A stretch of DNA of 64,000 bases from Bathynomus jamesi (lineage: Eukaryota > Arthropoda > Malacostraca > Isopoda > Cirolanidae): positions 1,281,501 to 1,345,500 of the forward strand of contig JAJOZX010000482.1 in the NCBI GenBank assembly GCA_023014485.1, given 5' to 3'. The translations under genes were made by a program, and so were the position numbers. Below, piece by piece: positions 56,201-64,000 of the stretch. The notes beneath the pieces are model-generated. The model ran no database searches, had not been told where the DNA came from, and saw only the letters and a program-made list of their open reading frames with translations. Position 1 is the first letter of the stretch; every line of letters starts with the position of its first letter.

Positions 56201-56606
56201 TTGAACTCTTATCAAGTATTTCTATAAATCTCTGGGGCGGTTGTCCCTCTTGGATGCAACCTATTGACTTGAACTCTTATCAAGTATTTCTATAAATCTC
56301 TGGGGCGGTTGTCCCTCTTGGATGCAACCTTCTGACTTGAACTCTTATCAAGTATTTCTATAAATCTCTGGGGCGGTTGTCCCTCTGGATGCAACCATCT
56401 GACTTGAACTCTTATCAAGTATTTTTATAAATCTCTGGGGCGGTTGTCCCTCTTGGATGCAACCTTCTGACTTGAACTCTTATCAAGTATTTCTATAAAT
56501 CTCTGGGGCGGTTGTCCCTCTGGGTGCAACCATCTGACTTGAACTCTTATCAAGTATTTTTATAAATCTCTGGGGCGGTTGTCCCTCTTGGATGTAACCT
56601 TCTGAA
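56201..56606 (+). repeat. Tandem repeat, six units of 67-68 bp (unit 1)
   Basis: Each unit starts TTGAACTCTTATCAAG and contains CTCTGGGGCGGTTGTCCCTC. Unit spacings are 68, 68, 67, 68, 67. The same six-unit pattern is repeated at 62703-63106. Confidence 0.95.
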
Positions 56607-56924
56607 TCTGAAAACTGATTTGCAACTTATTTGCAACTAAAACTGACTTGGAACTTACTTGCAACTGATTTGCAACTAAAACTGACTCGAAACTACTTCG
56701 AGTATCTTGAAACTGAAACTGTCTAACTCGAAATCTATCAAGTAACTCTATAACTCTATAAACTCTCTGTAAACTCTCTCTCTTAATTTGCAAGTCAATT
56801 CAATTCAATAATTTGAAAAAAATTGTAAACAAAATACAAAATATGTAAACAACATTTCACTCGAATGTACGCGAAGGTACGGTACTATTATGTTTGATAC
56901 ATAAAATAAAATTATTCTATACTA

Positions 56925-57075
56925 ACTAATAGTGAAAATAACTGAAATTAACTCTGTGAAATTAACTCTGTGACATTAACTCAGTGACATTAACTTTTGT
57001 CACAATTAACTTCTATGACAATTAACTTCTATGACAATTAACTTCTGTGACTTTTAACTCTGTGAAAATTAGTTT
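56925..57075 (+). repeat. Short imperfect tandem repeats (AACTTCTATGACAATT type)
   Basis: Words AACTC(T/A)GTGA(C/A)ATT and AACTTCT(A/G)TGACAATT recur every 16-20 bp. Also at 63430-63575. Confidence 0.8.
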
Positions 57076-57399
57076 CACTAAAAAAAAATGTATCACTGGT
57101 GTCTGAAATGTTCACTGTGTTTTTTGTAAATTCTGACTTGATACTCATTATTAACTGTTAATAATACTGACTTTTCAAGTGTTTATAAATTTCTTAAAAA
57201 AAACAACTGTACTTAATAAAATTTCTACGGGGAAATCCTTGAGACGTGTCCTGAAGACGTCTTGCTGGCTACTTCTTGGATGAAAACCAGGCGTGGAGAA
57301 CTTGTAGTCGTGACACACCGGTTCAAGGGTAGATGTTACGAACTAGAAGTCGTGACACGCCGTCAAATGGTGGGTCGCCACTTGTTAAACTCTTGGCTA

Positions 57400-57509
57400 C
57401 AGACTCGCCAGACTGTTATGCCAATATCTTCTATGTGCTTGGGGTGCTAGTTTTTTATCCTGGGGCAGGGTCGCCAGACTGTTAAGATCCTGGTAAAGAG
57501 TCGCCAGAC
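57400..57509 (-). promoter_or_regulatory. Repeated primer-binding-site-like module
   Basis: TCGCCAGACTGTT occurs three times (57406, 57468, 57501). On the minus strand each reads AACAGTCTGGCGA. The last is 3 bases from the LTR edge, the normal place for a tRNA primer site (TGGCGACTC). Confidence 0.5.
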
Positions 57510-59328
57510 TGTTTGACCCAATATCTTCTATGGTGCTTGGGTTATCTCGTATCGACGAGGCGCTCTTGTTTGGAGGCAGCAACGGACCTGTTACTTGCAG
57601 TAGTTTCTTCTATACTACTCTCCGAGTTCTTCTTTAGTGGCTCGGAGGATTCTGAGAAGCTTATTAAATTCTTTGAGGTTTCTCCCCGATTCTTCTTGTA
57701 ACTTATCGGGAGATTCTAATGACTAAGTTTTCTGAAGATAGCCCAACTCGAAGGGGAAAATAAAAAGTTTCTCTTACTGTAATTTACTTCTTAAAAATTT
57801 ACAGGTAGTGGTCTGAATTTTACAGGGGTAGAGGTTCGACCTCTTTCGACCATGGCTCAGGCCGGAATCTAAAAAGTTAAGGAGGCAAGGGGCCTCTGCC
57901 CCCTCCCGCAGCGAGGCTGCTAACAAGGGAGTCTCGTAGTAGTGACCAAAGAGGAGTCCCGTAATGAAGTGAAGTTCATTTTACAAATACATGTATCATA
58001 TAAACCTAAATGTTGGGGGAAGGCAGGTGAAGGTTAAGTTCCCCCCTTTTAACACATGATCAGATGTTTGAAAGATTCCAATAAAAATAAAAAAAATAAA
58101 AAAACTAATCGTATTTTTTTGCCGAGTCTTCATTTCTGAAGGCGATATCATTTCATAGTAGTACATAAGTACAATTTGAGTACACGACTGAGTACATTTT
58201 CGTTTGGGTTTATTACAATTATGATTGCAATTATGGATTACTTCACATTCGCTTATGATTGTCCATTACAGTTCTATTAAAGTACATTCTTACATTATAT
58301 ATAAGTCATTACATTCAATTACAGTTTCATTGAAGTACATTACAAGTTATTATTAATTACAGTTTCATTAAAGTACATTACGTTATATTAAATTAAAGTA
58401 TTACAGTTAATTACAATTAAACAGTTACAGTACTATAACTTTGTTTTGTTTTTACAGTATTTCATATTAATAGACAATTAAGATGTTAGAAATATAATAC
58501 AAAGTACATGGGCACATACGGTATGGATTTATATCAACATAATATGTTATATTATGTTATAATATGTTATAAATTTGAATCAGAGCGAGAGGAGATATTT
58601 ATCTTAGATGCGTTCGATTTTGCTGTGATTAGCGAATTCGATCACTTACCTAAGCATTTTCGAGTTCATTGCGGGAGGTGATATAATAAAAAATAAAAAT
58701 AAAAAAAATAATACGAGAACGTATTTGTGCGTTTTCGAACGAATGCATAAAGTTTTTCGTTTCATAGAGTGACACGAGAAAAATGAATATTTAATAAAAT
58801 TTATATAGGATAATGGTCAAGATAAGATATGGACGTATAGATGAATATGGTTGAATAATAATATTTATACTACATAACACCACAACATTATTATTAAAGA
58901 ATTTACCATACATTGCATACAAGAGATATGATGAAGGGAAATTAATAACGGGAAAATGTGACGTCATAGTTATTGAATTTGTACGTATAGTACAAATCAT
59001 TATTAGGAAGATTTACAAGAACGAATTAGAGACAAAGAGTGGATATTAATGACTAAGAAGTACAACTACGGGTTCCAATCCTGTTATATGCAATGCGTAT
59101 GCATAATCTAGGGTCGAGGGTGAGATGCAAGACAATCATAATTAATTATAATAAATTCTATAACAAATGGAAAATGGATACGACTAAACCATAGAAATGG
59201 TAGATCGTAGGGTTATGACACAAACAAAAGTAGAAAGCTACAAAATTAAATTTTTATCCAAACTCGCGTTAAGCGATTTTGGTTCTTATGTAAAAATGAA
59301 TATTGATTATTCATTGTTCATTTTTACA
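57510..59328 (-). repeat. Long LTR, copy 2 (shared by units 1 and 2)
   Basis: 1819 bp. It is followed on its right by a second purine-tract inverse TTGCTCTCCCCTTT at 59329, so it serves as 5' LTR of unit 1 and 3' LTR of unit 2. Confidence 0.8.
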
Positions 59329-59992
59329 TTGCTCTCCCCTTTAAAATGATATGTATACAATAATATAATAGGTACAATTAATACAATAGAATTAAGAGAA
59401 TAACATCCTAACTAATTCAAGTTAAATGACGAATTTTTCTTTACATTACAAATTTTTATACAGAACAAGTGAGTTCGGGTGGTTGGGTACAATGCAGAGT
59501 AATCACATCTTTAACATGACACTTGCTTACAAAATATAAAAAAATTCAAAGATTTAATACTTTAATTTAGACAAACAATTAAGTTAGACAAACAATGATA
59601 TTGTTAAATTTAAAAAAAAAAAATATTTTTCTGTGGGAAAAATTACATACATAATGAGTAGTAGATAAAAGGGAAAAACGTAAATCGTACAATCTATAAG
59701 CTAATTTTTATTGACTATTCTAGGTAAAAAATCGAATTACGTAATGGATGATGTATAGACCTGTGGTCTAGTGTGTATTTGTGTGTATTAGGTACAAAGT
59801 GTGTATCTTATAAGTTTGAGGGACAGATTAGCTGAGAGGATTGTTAAATTAACTGAATAAATGCCTGAGCAAAAATTTATATATAGTAAGCAAAAATGCT
59901 TAAGACTATATAAATAGCATAGTTAGCACTTACACGCAATGAAATAGTTTATTGTGATATCCAATGATTTTAGCATAAGGTTTGTCTATATA

Positions 59993-61386
59993 CAGTGCCC
60001 GCGAAAAGTATCCGATCACCCTTGAAATTTGTATTTTTTACATAAAAAACAATGTTTAAATGTATACTAACCTTATATTAGTATTTTGTCATCTGTCCTT
60101 TGGTTTGGATGACTTGTTCTAGACGTTTTGGCATGGATTTAATCAAGTTTTGACAAACTTCCACTGATATTTCCTTGCACCATACCTTTTTGATGGCCTC
60201 TTGTAATTTTTCGACTGAGCCAGTGTCGTGGCATTCAACCTTATTTTTTATTATTAGCCACAGATTCTCTATCGGATTGAGATCTGGACTATTACCAGGC
60301 CAATCCAAAATATCAAATTTATTGTCAGTAATCCATTTTGTCACTATTTTGGCCCTGTGACATGGTGCACCATCATGCATGTATGTTTTTGTCCTTTGGA
60401 TTGCCATTGCCATTGGAAGTTTATCCTGTAGCATTGCTAAATACCGTGCACCATTCATAGTTGTGTTCTTCGGAAGAAAATATAAGTTTCCACGCCCATA
60501 GTAACCGAAACAACCCCAAACCATCACACTTGGAGGGTGTTTCATTGTCTTTAGGGTGTATTTAGGGTCCATCCTATTTGAGCCAATAGGCCGGCGAACC
60601 TTTTTTGGACAACTTCTGAATGTCAAAAATGTCGACTCATCGCTAAATAAAACCTTCTTCCAGTCATCAACAGTCCAATGAATGTATTTTTTACAAAATG
60701 CGACACGTTTTTTACGCATTTTTTCATTAATGAACGGTTTCTTAGCAGCATGGCGAGATGGTAATCCGAGTTCTTTTTGGAGCCGCTCCTGGATAGTTCG
60801 TTCAGAAACACCAGATAACAAATTATTCATATTAAATTTTATTTCTTTCGCAGTTATTGTTGGGTTTTTCAATACTAAACGTTTCATAAGTTTGTCTGTT
60901 CGCGAATTTGTTTTTCTCGGTCTGCCAGATCGTTTTTTAGGGACTGGCGTGGTTAGGCCACCATTGTTCTTAGCCCGTGAAACCCATAAATTAACGGTAC
61001 TTTGGGATATGTTTAATTCCTTAGCTATCTGTCTCTGTGATTTCCCACATGCATGCAAAGCAACAATAGCACCTCGACAATCACTCTTAAGTTGTTTTTT
61101 AGCACACATTATATATAAATTTTATTTACACCACTTTCTGTAAAAAAAAAAAAATATCAAGAAATTTACACAAACAGTGAAATCTGACAAATTTGAGACA
61201 CAGCCACCCGCAACGAAGGCTACCAGAACACTAATTTGAGAATGCGTTGGATAGCTCTCATATCAGCGAGCAACCTCAAAGTTACCAGATGTCGCTAGAA
61301 CAAATAGAAAGTGAATTACGTGTCTCTGAATATCAAGGGAAAATATTGTATTTTCTTGAGTGATCGGATACTTTTCGCGGGCACTG
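59993..61386 (-). mobile_element. Tc1-like element 2, apparently intact
   Basis: Ends CAGTGCCCGCGAAAAG and inverse, TA duplication (59991-59992, 61387-61388). The empty site in unit 1 is TA at 53490-53491. 1394 bp with one full transposase frame. Confidence 0.95.
60078..61109 (-). CDS. Tc1-family transposase (DD34E), intact
   Basis: A 343-aa frame from MCAKKQLKSDCRGAIVALHA to QVIQTKGQMTKY, normal Tc1 length. Two HTH units: SQRQIAKELNISQSTVNLWV, and TITAKEIKFNM...VSERTIQERL, with GRPRK between them. Catalytic triad: Asp in KVLFSDESTF, Asp in TYMHDGAPCH and Glu in SPDLNPIENLW; 34 residues lie between the last two. A basic KKRSGRPRK stretch may act as nuclear signal. No defect is visible. It could in principle mobilise both Tc1 copies. 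Confidence 0.97.
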   Translation of the reverse strand: MCAKKQLKSDCRGAIVALHACGKSQRQIAKELNISQSTVNLWVSRAKNNGGLTTPVPKKRSGRPRKTNSRTDKLMKRLVLKNPTITAKEIKFNMNNLLSGVSERTIQERLQKELGLPSRHAAKKPFINEKMRKKRVAFCKKYIHWTVDDWKKVLFSDESTFLTFRSCPKKVRRPIGSNRMDPKYTLKTMKHPPSVMVWGCFGYYGRGNLYFLPKNTTMNGARYLAMLQDKLPMAMAIQRTKTYMHDGAPCHRAKIVTKWITDNKFDILDWPGNSPDLNPIENLWLIIKNKVECHDTGSVEKLQEAIKKVWCKEISVEVCQNLIKSMPKRLEQVIQTKGQMTKY

Positions 61387-62702
61387 TAGTATATATAGTG
61401 TGCATACATGCGTGTGTATGTGTAGGGATTTGGAAGGTTTTTGAATTAACAAAGTTTTAAAAATAATGTATAATAATTTAAGATGGGTTTAGGGTTATAA
61501 AATCTTTTAAGTTTAAGTCAATTATTGTTAAAATCTAATTGCAGGTAGTATTAATGATGGTGTATGCATACGAGTTTCATGTGAAAGTGGCTTGAAGTAC
61601 AGAAAGAAAATGAATTCGAATATGTATCAAAAGTAATAGAATTCAACTAGGATTATCGATTTTACGTAATTAAATCAGTTACACGTATATTAAGGTAATA
61701 AAAAGAAACGTACTTAGAGGACCTTACAATTAATGAAAGTAAATCTAGCGGTACTAAAAATTAAATTTTGAAGATGGAATTAAATTCGACTAGTAACATT
61801 CCTAGCTATATATGAACTATATAACCATTAACATAAACCAGAAGTATCGGTACGATAATGAATTAAGAAAATTAAGAATACAAATTAAAAATAGAAATCA
61901 ATTATGCATTTTAATGAACTAAACATATAGTATACTTAAAAATAAAAAACACAACTTAACATAAATTGAGGTTATGTTCCATAGTACCAAAGAGGAATTT
62001 ACCATGGTTGAACCATTGCTCTGGTTGACAATGGGTTCAACTAGGGTTGGGGTGTTAAAATAAAATAAAATTAAAAAACAAAGTTTGGAGTACTACATTC
62101 GGGGGGATTGAGTGACTAAGTAGGGGGTTATATGTCTGAAATTGACAAATTTTTTTTTTTTTTTTAAAGAAAAGGGATTGCTTGTTACACTACTTAGAAC
62201 AAAAATTAAAAGAGTTCAAACAAAACGGGGGGACGGCATGTTCCTCCCTATAGTAATTTAAAAAGGAAGTCATTGGACATGATTGATTAATTATTACACT
62301 ATTACTGTTATCATATAATCATAAAAATTATAAAACTCGTTACAAACATTTGTAAAAACGGTTTTGGTTGCAAACAATAAAATATGTCATTTTACCTATA
62401 TATTTATATACGCAACAATGGCATGAAAAGAAAAGACAAATCGGTCAATTTCCTTCTTACAAACAAAAAAAAAATTAAACTAAAGACACAAACCGGTCAA
62501 TTCAGGTTGAATTTAATTCTTTTACAGAAAAAAAAAGGTTGAATTAAATTCTTAAATTACATTTTCTTAAATTAAATTCTCTTAAACTACAAAGAAAAAG
62601 TTGAATTCAATTGACTGCATTGGAATGACTTGGGACTTCAAAACTGACTTCTTCAAAGCTGACTTCTTCAAAACTGACTTCTTCAAAACTGACTTCTCTG
62701 AC

Positions 62703-63106
62703 TTGAACTCTTATCAAGTATTTCTATAAATCTCTGGGGCGGTTGTCCCTCTTGGATGCAACCTATTGACTTGAACTCTTATCAAGTATTTCTATAAATC
62801 TCTGGGGCGGTTGTCCCTCTTGGATGCAACCTTCTGACTTGAACTCTTATCAAGTATTTCTATAAATCTCTGGGGCGGTTGTCCCTCTGGATGCAACCAT
62901 CTGACTTGAACTCTTATCAAGTATTTTTATAAATCTCTGGGGCGGTTGTCCCTCTTGGATGCAACCTTCTGACTTGAACTCTTATCAAGTATTTCTATAA
63001 ATCTCTGGGGCGGTTGTCCCTCTGGGTGCAACCATCTGACTTGAACTCTTATCAAGTATTTTTATAAATCTCTGGGGCGGTTGTCCCTCTTGGATGCAAC
63101 CTTCTG
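62703..63106 (+). repeat. Tandem repeat, six units of 67-68 bp (unit 2)
   Basis: Same array as 56201-56606 with the same order of unit variants, so the array was fixed before the two units separated. Confidence 0.95.
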
Positions 63107-64000
63107 AATCTGAAAACTGATTTGCAACTTATTTGCAACTAAAACTGACTTGGAACTTACTTGCAACTGATTTGCAACTAAAACTGACTCGAAACTACTT
63201 CGAGTATCTTGAAACTGAAACTGTCTAACTCGAAATCTATCAAGTAACTCTATAACTCTATAAACTCTCTGTAAACTCTCTCTCTTAATTTGCAAGTCAA
63301 TTCAATTCAATAATTTGAAAAAAATTGTAAACAAAAATACAAAATATGTAAACAACATTTCACTCGAATGTACGCGAAGGTACGGTACTATTATGTTTGA
63401 TACATAAAATAAAATTATTCTATACTAACTAATAGTGAAAATAACTGAAATTAACTCTGTGAAATTAACTCTGTGACATTAACTCAGTGACATTAACTTC
63501 TGTGACAATTAACTTCTATGACAATTAACTTCTATGACAATTAACTTCTGTGACTTTTAACTCTGTGAAAATTAGTTTCACTAAAAAAAAATGTATCACT
63601 GGTGTCTGAAATGTTCACTGTGTTTTTTGTAAATTCTGACTTGATACTCATTATTAACTGTTAATAATACTGACTTTTCAAGTGTTTATAAATTTCTTAA
63701 AAAAAAACAACTCTGTACTTAATAAAATTTCTACGGGGAAATCCTTGAGACGTGTCCTGAAGACGTCTTGCTGGCTACTTCTTGGATGAAAACCAGGCGT
63801 GGAGAACTTGTAGTCGTGACACACCGGTTCAAGGGTAGATGTTACGAACTAGAAGTCGTGACACGCCGTCAAATGGTGGGTCGCCACTTGTTAAACTCTT
63901 GGCTACAGACTCGCCAGACTGTTATGCCAATATCTTCTATGTGCTTGGGGTGCTAGTTTTTTATCCTGGGGCAGGGTCGCCAGACTGTTAAGATCCTGGT

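Larger units (their letters stand above)
51012..59328 (-). mobile_element. Non-coding LTR retroelement (LARD-like), unit 1
   Basis: LTR (51012-52827), internal region (52828-57509), LTR (57510-59328). LTRs begin TGTT and end TTTTTACA; lengths 1816 and 1819. The polypurine tract (minus AAAGGGGAGAGCAA) adjoins 52827. A primer-binding-like TGGCGACTC lies 3 bases inside the right LTR. Orientation is therefore minus. No gag/pol frame is present, so it depends on another element's enzymes. The internal region holds a Tc1 element and a 67-68 bp repeat array. Confidence 0.75.
59329..64000 (-). mobile_element. Non-coding LTR retroelement, unit 2 internal region (runs off the window)
   Basis: Repeats 52828-57490 almost base for base apart from the Tc1 insertions. 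The window ends within the primer-site module, so the outer LTR is not seen. Confidence 0.85.

Noticed and set aside
56201..56606. Regular 67-68 bp repeat array as a possible CRISPR
   Set aside because: Whole units repeat with no unique spacers, in a eukaryotic LTR element; an ordinary tandem repeat.
60682..61143. 153-aa plus-strand ORF
   Set aside because: Antisense to the intact Tc1 transposase.

Overview
This 64 kb window is repeat-filled, AT-rich, intron-bearing eukaryotic DNA. I see no convincing host gene, CRISPR array, operon or rRNA. The host is most likely an arthropod, possibly a crustacean or chelicerate: interstitial TTAGG-type (arthropod telomere unit) arrays occur, and the transposon set (hAT, Merlin-like, Tc1/mariner, piggyBac, CR1-like LINEs, Penelope-like elements with hammerhead ribozymes) is typical of TE-rich invertebrates. 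The species cannot be fixed from the window.

Layout. 0-6 kb: a Sola2-like element (minus) inserted into the C-terminal coding part of a related element (plus). 6-16.3 kb: CR1-like LINE pieces cut by two Merlin-like elements, two small hAT elements and a 3.5 kb element with an unassigned transposase; then a tRNA-derived SINE and a third Merlin-like element. 17-31.3 kb: a hAT zone. It holds a BED/hATC-type element, a four-exon TTF/DUF4371-type element, and a ZMYM1-like hAT gene split by a deleted hAT that carries two further hAT insertions. An A-B-A-C-B duplication and a piggyBac end lie here too. 31.3-36.7 kb: LINE fragments, a piggyBac-like MITE and a nearly intact DD41D mariner. 36.7-45.4 kb: a DUF4371-type hAT split by a Gypsy-like element, whose own LTR is split by a CACTG-ended element. 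The hAT itself sits in a LINE coding PHD-like and CCCH zinc fingers. 45.4-51 kb: LINE 3' ends, two SINEs and two head-to-head Penelope-like pairs with three hammerhead motifs. 51-64 kb: a large non-coding LTR element (LARD-like) in an LTR-internal-LTR-internal tandem. Each internal half carries its own Tc1 insertion, and each insertion has a clean empty site in the other half.

How it works together. Nothing here looks like a cooperating host pathway. The value is in the insertion order: target-site duplications, restored reading frames and paralogous empty sites let many events be dated relative to one another. The only ORFs that look nearly intact are the DD41D mariner transposase and one DD34E Tc1 transposase. 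Family names come from motifs read by eye; superfamily calls for the Sola2-like, CACTG-ended and 11.6-15.1 kb elements are the least certain.
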